Shown: in pieces, positions 36,489-44,485 of the stretch | Layout: each line of letters begins with the position of its first letter | How positions within the stretch are numbered: the first letter of the stretch is position 1 | From: Caballeronia insecticola | Lineage (GTDB): Bacteria; Pseudomonadota; Gammaproteobacteria; Burkholderiales; Burkholderiaceae | Direction: 5' to 3' | DNA: 64,000 nt | Assembly: GCF_000402035.1 (NCBI RefSeq) | Contig: NC_021289.1 | Location: forward strand, 930,001 to 994,000 | Notes under the pieces: generated by a model | Database searches by the model: none | What the model was told of the DNA's origin: nothing | Seen by the model: the letters and a program-made list of their open reading frames with translations, nothing else | Position numbers and translations under genes: made by a program

Positions 36489-37735
36489 GTCCAGAACTCC
36501 AGCGCGGCCTTCAACGCGGGATTGCGTTCGGCCTGACGGGCGATCGGCACGCCTTCGATCGCCGCGACCCACGCTTCGCGCAGCGCCTCGACGCCCGCCG
36601 CCACGCCGCCCGGATGGCCGAAGATGCCGCCGCCCGCCGTGTGGATCAGATCCGCGCAGCCGATCGCGGCGTACGTGTCCGCGGCTTGCAGGCCCGTCTG
36701 GCCGGAGCTGAAGACGGGCATCGCGGTCATCGGCGCGGCGTCCATGACGGGAGTGAGCACCGCGCGCGCCGCCGCAATCACGCTGTCGTCCGGCTCGCTG
36801 AACTTGTTGCGCAAGCCGTTCACATGCAGATGATCCGCGCCCGCGAGACGCCACAGCATCTGCCACGGCGCGTAGTCCCAGCCGAGCGCCGCGCTGCGCG
36901 TCAGATAGCCCCAGCCCGCACGATGCGCATGAATCGGCAACTGGCTGTGGCGGCGCAACTCGCGCATGCCGACGAGACCAATCGAGTTGAGCACCGCCAT
37001 CACGCACGTTCCGCCCTGTTCGAGCACGAGATCGTGGCGGCGCTTCATTTCGTCGAGATCGCCGGTCACGTTGAACGCGACCATCACCTTCTTGCCGGTG
37101 CGTTCGGCGTGATCGTTCACGACGCGCATCACCGCGCGCACGCGTTCGTCGAACGGGCAATGCGAGCCGTCGGCCTGCAGTTCATCGTCCTTGATGAAAT
37201 CGATGCCGCCCGCCACCAGCGCCTGCACCTGTTCCGCCGTCTGCGCAGGCGAGAGTCCCACGCTCGGCTTGATGATGGTGCCGATCAGCGGCCCGTGCGT
37301 TACGCCCGTCAGCGTGCGCGTGCCCTCGATGCCGAACGCCGGTCCCGGATACGCCTTTGCGAACGAAGCCGGCAGACGCAGGCCCGTCAACCGCAAGCCC
37401 GACACCTGCCGCAACTCGAACAGATTGCCCGCGATCGTCGACATCAGATTCGGCAGCGACGGCCCGAAGTTCTCGATCGGCCAGGAAAGTTCGAGCGCGC
37501 ATTGCGTATAGCAGTTCGATGTTGCGCCGCCCGTGAGACTCGGCGTGTCGCTCGTGCCGAGCACGTCGAGCCGTTCGACGCGCGCGCCCGAACGCGCCTT
37601 CAGCTCCGGCGTTTCGTTGGGCAGCGCGATGAAGGTACCGCTCGACTGCTCGCCCGCGATGGTCTCGGCGGCAATACGCGGGTCGACGCCCGTTTCGAGC
37701 CAGTAAGTGGCGTGGATGCGTTCGGTCACAGTCAT
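36485..37735 (-). CDS. RuBisCO-like protein, probable 3-oxo-isoapionate-4-phosphate processing enzyme
   Basis: A 416-residue RuBisCO large-subunit homologue. It keeps Lys156 in TIIKPSVGLSP and the Mg-site motif GGIDFIKDDE, with Lys182 (the residue carbamylated in RuBisCO), Asp184 and Glu185. The phosphate-binding end resembles SSGQTGLQA and GGGIFGHPGG. It lacks the length and several loops of carbon-fixing forms. RuBisCO-like proteins next to an ApnO-like and an OiaK-like gene act as decarboxylase or transcarboxylase/hydrolase (OiaX/OiaT type) on 3-oxo-isoapionate 4-phosphate. Which of the two reactions applies cannot be told here. GAGGAA precedes the ATG closely. It is 48 bases downstream of apnO. 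Confidence 0.88.
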   Translation of the reverse strand: MTVTERIHATYWLETGVDPRIAAETIAGEQSSGTFIALPNETPELKARSGARVERLDVLGTSDTPSLTGGATSNCYTQCALELSWPIENFGPSLPNLMSTIAGNLFELRQVSGLRLTGLRLPASFAKAYPGPAFGIEGTRTLTGVTHGPLIGTIIKPSVGLSPAQTAEQVQALVAGGIDFIKDDELQADGSHCPFDERVRAVMRVVNDHAERTGKKVMVAFNVTGDLDEMKRRHDLVLEQGGTCVMAVLNSIGLVGMRELRRHSQLPIHAHRAGWGYLTRSAALGWDYAPWQMLWRLAGADHLHVNGLRNKFSEPDDSVIAAARAVLTPVMDAAPMTAMPVFSSGQTGLQAADTYAAIGCADLIHTAGGGIFGHPGGVAAGVEALREAWVAAIEGVPIARQAERNPALKAALEFWT

Positions 37736-37783
37736 TTCCTCGATGGCGGTTCAATCATTCACATGCCGATGCCACGCGGCGCA

Positions 37784-38614
37784 TCAGGTGATCCGGCGAA
37801 TGCTCTCCGCGATTTCCTCGCGATCGAACACGTTTTTCCAGTCGTCGCGCATGAGACGCGGCTTGCCGAACTCGATCGCCTTGTTGCACGCATCGGAAAA
37901 CGCGCCGGGAATCTCGTTGAAAATCACCGCGCCGAGAATGTTCATGTGGCCCAGCAGGAAGTCGCGCGCCGCCTGTTCGGGCACGCCGCGCCTGACGGTC
38001 TCGTCCATCGCCTCGCGCATCACGTAGAGCAGCGTCGCGCAGATCGTTTCCGAAAGACCCGGCTCCAGAATCGCCATCTGATCGACGGTCAGGCGATACG
38101 AGCGCAGGATCGGCGCGTAGATCACCTTCGCGACAGCTTCGCCGAGATCGAACGCCTCTTCCGGCCCCTGCATCAGCGCGCTGACGATCGACTGCTTCGC
38201 GTGCGCGCCGCCGAAGTGATCGTGGACCGACTTTTCGTCGAGGTCGTAATTGAAGATGATCGGATGACACGGATGCGCGACGAAGTACGTCAGGTCCTGG
38301 CGCTCCGGAAGATGGCCCGCGAACGGAGCGGCGGCGTCGAGGGTCATGATCATCGTGCCGGCGGGCAGTTTCGGCGCGATGGCATGCGAGAGCTTGCCGA
38401 TGAGCGTGTCGGGCACCGCGAGGATGACGACCTGCGCGCCGTCGAGCGCCGCGTCCTCGGACACGCATTCGATGCCCAGTTCGTCCTTCAGACGCTTCTG
38501 CCCGGCCGCGCCCGGCTCGACGTGCGCCACGCGATAGTCCGATTTCAGCAGGTTGCTGGACAGGCGCACGCCCATCTTTCCGCCTGCGCCGAACAATGCA
38601 ATTTTCTCGTTCAT
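37784..38614 (-). CDS. apnO: ApnO-like NAD-dependent oxidoisomerase
   Basis: A 276-residue dehydrogenase. The Rossmann motif is IALFGAGGKMGVRLSSNLL (4-22), followed by VVILAVPDTLIGKLSH. The C-terminal helical domain of the phosphogluconate-dehydrogenase type includes YAPILRSYRLTVDQMAILEPGLSETICATLLYVMREAMDE. Proteins with this sequence type next to an OiaK kinase and a RuBisCO-like protein are D-apionate oxidoisomerases, which turn D-apionate into 3-oxo-isoapionate with NAD. GGAG lies 11 bases before the ATG. It follows the interrupted MFS gene by 19 bases in the same operon. The assignment is by context and fold; activity on other branched acids is possible. Confidence 0.85.
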   Translation of the reverse strand: MNEKIALFGAGGKMGVRLSSNLLKSDYRVAHVEPGAAGQKRLKDELGIECVSEDAALDGAQVVILAVPDTLIGKLSHAIAPKLPAGTMIMTLDAAAPFAGHLPERQDLTYFVAHPCHPIIFNYDLDEKSVHDHFGGAHAKQSIVSALMQGPEEAFDLGEAVAKVIYAPILRSYRLTVDQMAILEPGLSETICATLLYVMREAMDETVRRGVPEQAARDFLLGHMNILGAVIFNEIPGAFSDACNKAIEFGKPRLMRDDWKNVFDREEIAESIRRIT

Positions 38615-38633
38615 GTCGATATCTCCAATGTGT

Positions 38634-39980
38634 TTAATGTGCGTTAGCGGCGACGGCTTCGGGCGTCCGCTCCCGGCTGGTGCGTCCGATCGCCAGCGCG
38701 AGTGCGGCGGACATCAGCATCATGGCGCCGACGATCAGCATCGGCAGTTGATACGAGCCGGTCATGTCCTTCGCCATGCCGGTGATATACGGCGCGACGA
38801 AGCCCGCCAGATTGCCGACCGTGTTGATCAGCGCGATGCCGGCGGCAGCGGCCGCACCCGACAGAAAGCGCGCGGGCAGCGCCCAGAAGTTCGGCAGCGC
38901 GGAGAAGATCGCGCAGGCCAGCACGGTTATCACAGCGATGGTCGCGGCGGGCGAGCCCATCTGCATGGCGAGCGGCACGCTCACTGCGCCGATCAGCGCC
39001 GGCACCGCGATATGCCACGAGCGCACGCCGCGCCGGGTCGCGTCACGGCTCCACAGGAACAGCACGATGGCGGCCGGCAGATACGGAACCGCGGTGATCA
39101 GGCCTTTCTGGAACACGTTGAAGTGCGTGCCGAAGCGCGCCTCGAAGCCACCGATGATCGTCGGCAGGAAGAACGCGAGTGCGTACAGACCGTAGATCAG
39201 GCCGAAGTACATCAGCGCGAACAGCCAGACCCGGCCGCTCGTCAGCGCGGCAAGCGGATTGCCGTGGCCCTTGCTCGCCGATGCGCCCTTCGCGCGGTCT
39301 TCTTCGTCGAGACGCGCAACCAGCCAGTCGCGTTCGGCGGGCGTGAGCCATTTGGCGTCGGCGGGCTTGTCGGTCAGATAAAACCACGCAATCACGCCGA
39401 CGAGAATGGCCGGAATCGCGACGCCAAAGAACATGATGCGCCAGCCGGCGAGATCGAAGAGCCCGTTCGCCTGAATCAGCAACGCGGCAAGCGGCGCACC
39501 GATGACGATGGTGAGCGGCTGCGCGAGATAGAACAGCGCGAGGATGTGGCTGCGATGCTTGGCGGGCACCCACATGCTGAGGAACAGAATCGCGCCGGGA
39601 AAGAAGCCCGCTTCAGCGACGCCCAGCAGAAAGCGCAGCGTTTACAGTCCGTTGATGCTGCTCACCCACGTGAACAGCAGCGCAACCACGCCCCACGTCA
39701 CCATGATGCGCGCGAGCCAGCGGCGCGCGCCGAACTTGTGCAGCGCGAGATTGCTGGGAATCTCCAGCACGATATAGCCGACGAAAAACACGCCCGCCGC
39801 GAGTCCGAATTGCGCGGCGGTGAGACCCAGGTCCTTGTTCATCCCGTTCGGACCGGCGAAGGAGATCGCGGTCCGGTCGAGGAAGTTGATGAAGAACATC
39901 AGCGCGACGAACGGCACGAGCCGCCACGACACTTTCCTGATCGCCGATCGCTCGACGGACTGCGTTTCTGCAACGTTCAT
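38634..39980 (-). pseudogene. ACS-family MFS transporter interrupted by an in-frame TAA
   Basis: One continuous 448-codon frame encodes an MFS transporter of the anion:cation symporter family. The N-terminus reads VSWRLVPFVALMFFINFLDRTAISFAGPNGM. Codon 113 is TAA (39644-39642), where homologues have a residue such as Tyr in the helix-4 segment NGL-x-TLRFLLGVAEAGFFPGA. After it the frame runs to 38634 without another stop and keeps all family features, including DLAGWRIMFFGVAIPAILVGV. A single C-to-A change in a TAC codon would explain it. GGAGGAGAC precedes the ATG. It is the first gene of the apionate operon and presumably imported its substrate. Sequencing error or readthrough are alternatives. 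Confidence 0.88.
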
Positions 39981-40179
39981 GTCTCCTCCAGACGTAGCGC
40001 ACGGGTGTGGTCAACTGGTGCGATGAGTAGACCATCGTCGGGGAGTCGTAAATATAGGTGGAAACGTGTGAATCGCTCGATTTTTTCTCACATCTGCGTG
40101 CGGAAAATTCCATCTAAACGACGGTTTTTTGGGCTTCCGTCCAGATTAAAACTCACAACGATGACGTAATCTTCGCGGC

Positions 40180-40208
40180 AAAAAAAATGCCGCGCTGAGC
40201 ACGGCATT
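40180..40208 (-). terminator. Rho-independent terminator after the MHS symporter gene
   Basis: On the minus strand AATGCCG pairs with CGGCATT (40202-40208 with 40186-40192), followed by an eight-base T-run. It lies 23 bases after the symporter stop. It separates the symporter/peptidase operon from the apionate operon. Confidence 0.85.
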
Positions 40209-40231
40209 CCAATGCGTTATGAATCGAAGCG

Positions 40232-41506
40232 TCAGGCAGCAAGACGCGCGGAACGCGGCGTTCCGCCTCCCCGGCTCACCGCCGCCAGCGCCGCGAGACT
40301 GATCACCGCCGTGAACATCATGTAGAAACTCGGCGCCGCCTTGCTCCCGGTCGCGCTCAGCAGCCAGATGATGATCGCGGGCGTGAACCCGCCGAACACC
40401 GTCACGCCGATGTTGTAGCCGATCGACATGCCCGTCGCGCGGGTCGACACCGGGAAAATCTCCGACATCAGCGCCGGCAGCGCGCCGAAGTAGATCGCCT
40501 TCAACAGCGCGAGCCACGCCACGAGCGCGAACAACGCCGGCACCGACACGTGCGACACGACATACGCGAACGCCGGATAGCCCGTCACGAACAACAGCAG
40601 CGCCGCCGTCGACATCTGCTTCACGCGGCCGATCCTGTCGGAGAGATGACCCGCGAACGGCGTGACCAGCGTCAGCATCAGGCCGCCGACCGTGCTTGCG
40701 GCGAATCCCGTCGATGCATCGAGATGCAACTCGCGGATCGCGAACGTCGGCACGTATTGCAGCAGATAGTTGACCGCCGTCGACACCGTCAGCGCGCCGA
40801 TCGACACGAGCAGCAATGCCTTCTGATGCGTGAAGACATCGCGGATCGGCGTGGCCGTGTGCTGCGCTTCGGTGTAATCGGCGGCGTCTTCGAGATAGCG
40901 GCGCAGGAACAGGCCCGCCGGCCCGATCAGCAAGCCGAAGAAAAACGGAATGCGCCAGCCCCACGCCGCGAGTTCCGCCGCGGGCATCAGCTTGGCCAGC
41001 GCGAAGCCGAAGATCGAAGCCATCAGCGTGGCAAGCCCTTGCGTCGCGAACTGCCAGCTCGCGAGCAGGCCGCGCCGGTCGGGCGCATGCTCGATCAGCA
41101 TCGCCGTCGAGGGGCCGAACTCGCCGCCCGCCGAAAAGCCCTGAATCAGCCGCGCGATGAACACGCCCGCCGGCGCGAACAGTCCGATCGACGCATACGT
41201 CGGAATCAGCGCGATGATCGCGGTGCCGATCATCATCAGCGCGACGGACATCATCAGCGCCGCTTTGCGCCCGCGCCGGTCGGCATAGGCGCCGAGCACC
41301 ATGCCGCCGATCGGGCGCACCAGATACGACGCGCCGAACGAGCCGAACGTGAGCAGCATCGACGCCGTCTCGTTCGCGGCCGGGAAGAAGTTCTTCGCGA
41401 TATACACGGCGAAGAACGCATAGATCGCGATGTCGAACCATTCAAGCGCGTTGCCGACCGAAGTCGCGAGCACGATCTGCGTCAGGCTCAGGGGCTTTTT
41501 CTTCAT
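40232..41506 (-). CDS. MHS-type metabolite:H+ symporter
   Basis: A 424-residue, probably 12-helix member of the metabolite:H+ symporter family (as ProP, KgtP and ShiA). The diagnostic N-terminus is LATSVGNALEWFDIAIYAFFAVYIAKNFFP. The loop-2 motif GGMVLGAYADRRGRKAAL, LIQGFSAGGEFGPSTAMLIEHAP and FAGHLSDRIGRVK follow. It would import an organic acid, amino acid or zwitterion with protons. The start at 41506 begins the conserved MKKKPLSLTQIVLA. It is 28 bases downstream of the M20 peptidase gene and followed by a terminator, so the two form an operon. The substrate is unknown but should be what the peptidase hydrolyses. Confidence 0.92.
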   Translation of the reverse strand: MKKKPLSLTQIVLATSVGNALEWFDIAIYAFFAVYIAKNFFPAANETASMLLTFGSFGASYLVRPIGGMVLGAYADRRGRKAALMMSVALMMIGTAIIALIPTYASIGLFAPAGVFIARLIQGFSAGGEFGPSTAMLIEHAPDRRGLLASWQFATQGLATLMASIFGFALAKLMPAAELAAWGWRIPFFFGLLIGPAGLFLRRYLEDAADYTEAQHTATPIRDVFTHQKALLLVSIGALTVSTAVNYLLQYVPTFAIRELHLDASTGFAASTVGGLMLTLVTPFAGHLSDRIGRVKQMSTAALLLFVTGYPAFAYVVSHVSVPALFALVAWLALLKAIYFGALPALMSEIFPVSTRATGMSIGYNIGVTVFGGFTPAIIIWLLSATGSKAAPSFYMMFTAVISLAALAAVSRGGGTPRSARLAA

Positions 41507-41534
41507 GATGTCCGCGTGTAAGTGAAGTGGCCGG

Positions 41535-42953
41535 TCAGCGGGCGTCGCGCGCGGCGACAATCGCCGTGCCCGTCTCGCCGAGATCCCACCAAAGGCCCGC
41601 CATCACGCCGAGCGCTTCGCGCATGACGGGCGCCAGAACGTGCTCGTTCGGCGCGTGCTGGTTGCAGGCGGGATACGAATGCGGCACCCAGAGCGTCGGC
41701 AGGCCGAGCGTCTTCGCGAAGACATCGTTGGGCACGGTGCCGCCGAGGTTCGGCAACAGCGCGGGCTTCTTGCCGGTGGTCGTGCGCATCGAGTCGAGCG
41801 CCCAGTGCACCCACGGATCGTCGAGATCGAGGCGCGTCGCGGGCGTGCCGCGCGCAGCCTTCACCGTCACCTCCGTGAAGCCGTGTTGCGCGAAATGACG
41901 TTCGAGATGCGTTTGCAAATGTTCCCAATCCGTGCCGACCACGAAGCGCAACTGACACACGGCCTTCGCGACGGGCGGAATGGCGTTGACGGGCGCATCG
42001 GCGTTGCCGGATTTCATCGCGAGCACTTCGAGCGCATTCCAGCCGATCACGCGTTCGGTCGGCGTCAGGCCCGGCTCGCCCCAGTTCGGATCGATGTCGG
42101 GCGAACTTTCGTCGCGGCCGAGCTCGATATCCGCGAGCGCCTCGCGCACCGCATCCGTGATCGGCGGCGGGCGCAACCCGTCGACGGCAATGCGTCCGTC
42201 GCGATCGATCAGACTCGCGATCGCATGCGACAGCACGACCGCCGGATTGCGCAGCACGCCGCCCCAGTTGCCCGAGTGGTGGCCGCCTTCGCGCAGGTTC
42301 ACGGTGAGTTCGAACGGCACGCCGCCGCGCGAGCCGAGAAAGAGCGTCGGACGTTCGGCCGACACGCGCGGCCCGTCGGAGGCAATGAACACGTCCGCCG
42401 CGAGCGCGTCCTTGTGCGCGGCGCAGACTTCGTCGAGGCCCGGCGAGCCGATCTCCTCGCCGGTCTCGAAGATCACCTTCACGTTGTAGCCCAGCTTGCC
42501 TTCGCGCGCCTGCAAGGTCGCGGCGAGTGCGGCGAAGTTGACCGAGTGCTGACCTTTGTTGTCGGCGGTGCCGCGGCCGTACCAGCGCTCGTCATCGACG
42601 ACGATCTCCCACGGCTTCAGACCCGCGCGCCATTGCTCGTCGTAACCGCGCACGACATCGCCGTGGCCGTAGGTCAGCACGGTGGGCAAATCAGCGGATT
42701 CATGGCGCTCGGCGATCAGAAACGGCGGCCCGCCCGCGACGGGATTCGCCACGACGCGCGCCGTAAAGCCGAGACGCGCGAGCGTGTCGCTGACTTCGTC
42801 GGTGAGATAAGCGTGCAGCGCGGGATTTTCGCCGTTCTGGCTCTCGGTGCGAAACGCGACACGACGCTGCAAATCGGTGAAAAAAGCGCCCGAATCGAAT
42901 GCCTTGCACGCGATGTCGATGGCGCTTGCGCGAGTGTTCTGGGGTTCTTTCAC
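41535..42953 (-). CDS. M20 family metallopeptidase/amidohydrolase
   Basis: A 472-residue di-zinc hydrolase of the ArgE/DapE/carboxypeptidase G2 group. Metal ligands and catalytic residues are visible: His97 in TYGHGDVV, Asp131 in RGTADNKGQH, the base pair Glu166-Glu167 in ETGEEIGSPG, and the distal His near HSYPACNQHAPNEH. The dimerisation (lid) domain lies between about 220 and 350. The GTG at 42953 is taken as the start because GGAGACGCC precedes it; an earlier in-frame ATG at 43025 lies in the LysR promoter region. Together with the symporter it suggests uptake and hydrolysis of an N-acyl amino acid or small peptide. Confidence 0.9.
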   Translation of the reverse strand: MKEPQNTRASAIDIACKAFDSGAFFTDLQRRVAFRTESQNGENPALHAYLTDEVSDTLARLGFTARVVANPVAGGPPFLIAERHESADLPTVLTYGHGDVVRGYDEQWRAGLKPWEIVVDDERWYGRGTADNKGQHSVNFAALAATLQAREGKLGYNVKVIFETGEEIGSPGLDEVCAAHKDALAADVFIASDGPRVSAERPTLFLGSRGGVPFELTVNLREGGHHSGNWGGVLRNPAVVLSHAIASLIDRDGRIAVDGLRPPPITDAVREALADIELGRDESSPDIDPNWGEPGLTPTERVIGWNALEVLAMKSGNADAPVNAIPPVAKAVCQLRFVVGTDWEHLQTHLERHFAQHGFTEVTVKAARGTPATRLDLDDPWVHWALDSMRTTTGKKPALLPNLGGTVPNDVFAKTLGLPTLWVPHSYPACNQHAPNEHVLAPVMREALGVMAGLWWDLGETGTAIVAARDAR

Positions 42954-43006
42954 GGCGTCTCCAAAAACGTGAGCTATGCAATTCCAGCCCAGTCTAGAAA
43001 CGCCAA

Positions 43007-43022
43007 AAATTCGCGACAATTT
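43007..43022. promoter_or_regulatory. dyad AAATT-N6-AATTT in the divergent peptidase/LysR spacer
   Basis: An AT-rich dyad in the 118-base spacer between the M20 peptidase start and the LysR start. The spacing and position fit a LysR-type binding site (ATT-rich arms). It is the only clear symmetry in this short spacer. Confidence 0.4.
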
Positions 43023-43071
43023 CAATATTTGCAGCTACCCTTGCCGAAAAGGCAACGCACGGGCAAGCACG

Positions 43072-44031
43072 ATGCTGCATGGAATCGCACTCAAATACTT
43101 CGTGGAGGTCGCGCGTTCGGGCTCGCTCGCGGCGGCATCGGAACAGCTTCATGTGGCCGTGTCGGCCATCAGCCGGCAGATCGCGAAGCTGGAAGAACAG
43201 GCGGGCGCGCCGCTCTTCGAACGCATGCCGCGCGGCATGATCCTGACCGAAGCGGGCGAATTGCTCGTGCAGCACGCGCGCCGCGCGCTGATGGACGGCG
43301 ACGCCGTGCTCGATGAAATTTCGGAGATGCATGCGCTCAAGCACGGCAACGTGCGCATCGGCTGCACGGAGGGCTTCACGCGTTGCTTTTTACCGAGCGT
43401 GATGGCGGCGCATTATCGCGCGCATGCGCGCACGCGTTTCATGATGCGTTCGGGCTCGCCCGCGCAGGTCGAGCATTGGGTGGCGAGCGGCGAAGTCGAT
43501 ATCGGCCTCGCCTTCTCGACGTCGACCTCAACGGCGCTCAGTGTCGAATACAGCGTGAAGGCGCCGGTCTGCGCGCTGCTGCCGCCGACGCATCCGCTCG
43601 CGGGCAAGCCGAACCTCACGCTCGACGACATCCTGCAATATCCGACGGCCGTGCTCGATCGCGGAACCACCGTGCGGCAGTTGATCGACTGGTGCTGCTC
43701 GGCGCGCGGCGTGCATCTGGAGCCGGTCCTGACGAGCAACAATTCGAGCGCGATGCATCACTTCGCCGCGCTCACCGGCGCAATCACGCTCGGCAGCGCG
43801 GTTGCGCTGGAAGGCGATCCCGGCCCGCCGACGCTCGTCGCCACGCCTATCGACGAACCCTTGCTGAACGAGCGCCTGCTGCAAGTCACGTTGATGCGCG
43901 AACGGCGGTTGCCGCCCGCCGTCGATCAGTTTCTCAAGACGCTGACGGACGCGCTGCGTGAAAGCCTCGGCAAGCCGGCCGCGGCTGCGCCGGTGTCTGC
44001 GTCTGCGTCCGCGAGGAAGAAGAAGCGCTAG
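43072..44031 (+). CDS. LysR family transcriptional regulator
   Basis: A 319-residue LysR protein. The helix-turn-helix segment is LKYFVEVARSGSLAAASEQLHVAVSAISRQIAKLEEQAGAPLFERMPRG. The effector domain (about 95-295) starts HGNVRIGCTEGFTRCFLPSVMA. The C-terminus ends in a basic tail RKKKR. The start at 43072 begins the conserved domain; in-frame codons up to 42976 lie in the shared promoter spacer. It is divergent from the peptidase/symporter operon and is its likely regulator. It converges with the VOC gene, 3 bases between stops. Confidence 0.92.
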   Translation: MLHGIALKYFVEVARSGSLAAASEQLHVAVSAISRQIAKLEEQAGAPLFERMPRGMILTEAGELLVQHARRALMDGDAVLDEISEMHALKHGNVRIGCTEGFTRCFLPSVMAAHYRAHARTRFMMRSGSPAQVEHWVASGEVDIGLAFSTSTSTALSVEYSVKAPVCALLPPTHPLAGKPNLTLDDILQYPTAVLDRGTTVRQLIDWCCSARGVHLEPVLTSNNSSAMHHFAALTGAITLGSAVALEGDPGPPTLVATPIDEPLLNERLLQVTLMRERRLPPAVDQFLKTLTDALRESLGKPAAAAPVSASASARKKKR

Positions 44032-44034
44032 CGG

Positions 44035-44415
44035 TCACTGCGTGGAGACCCACCACGTCGTGCCGGCGGCATCGCGAAAGCCGCCGCGGAAGTCGTCGTC
44101 GGCGCGTTTGCGCGTGGGCGGCTGCACGGCTTGCGCGCCGTTTTGCAGCGCGCGATCGTAGACGGCCTGCGCATCGCGCACATACACATGGACATGCGGC
44201 CCCGACGACGACGCACCGCCCGCGCCGCCGCCGATCATCACGATACTGTCGTCGATGCGCACTTCCGCATGCATCAGCGAGCCGTCGGGACCGTCGAAGC
44301 GCCGCATCAGCACGCCGTCGAAGACGCGTTCGAGAAAACTAATGATGCCTGGCGCATCATCGCAAACGAGATAAGGGCTGACAGACGGATAGTTCGCGGG
44401 CTTCCATTCGTTCAT
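44035..44415 (-). CDS. VOC family protein (PhnB/glyoxalase-like)
   Basis: A 126-residue vicinal-oxygen-chelate fold protein of the PhnB-like branch. It opens VSPYLVCDDAPGIISFLERVFDGVLMRRF. It continues with HAEVRIDDSIVMIGGG, then VYVRDAQAVYDRALQNGAQAVQPP and FRGGFRDAAGTTWWVST. His49 of MHAEVRI and a late acidic or aromatic residue would be possible metal ligands. GAGGACGTT precedes the ATG. No operon partner is evident. The activity is not assignable; antibiotic-binding, dioxygenase and glyoxalase-like roles all occur in the family. Confidence 0.87.
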   Translation of the reverse strand: MNEWKPANYPSVSPYLVCDDAPGIISFLERVFDGVLMRRFDGPDGSLMHAEVRIDDSIVMIGGGAGGASSSGPHVHVYVRDAQAVYDRALQNGAQAVQPPTRKRADDDFRGGFRDAAGTTWWVSTQ

Positions 44416-44485
44416 AACGTCCTCGAATTGTGGTGACTGGGATATCTAGCGTAAATGAAACCCGCGAACGCGTGTCGCAGGACGC

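Noticed and set aside
36485-37735. A true carbon-fixing RuBisCO
   Set aside because: The protein is a RuBisCO-like form of 416 residues with no small subunit or phosphoribulokinase nearby. The neighbours are sugar-acid enzymes.
36464-38647. A 727-codon plus-strand open frame opposite the apionate genes
   Set aside because: Shadow of the RuBisCO-like and ApnO-like genes; no recognisable domain.
38553-40169. A 538-codon plus-strand open frame opposite the interrupted MFS gene
   Set aside because: The minus strand carries clear transmembrane and family motifs on both sides of the TAA. The plus frame is hydrophilic, rich in Arg and Gln, and unlike any family.
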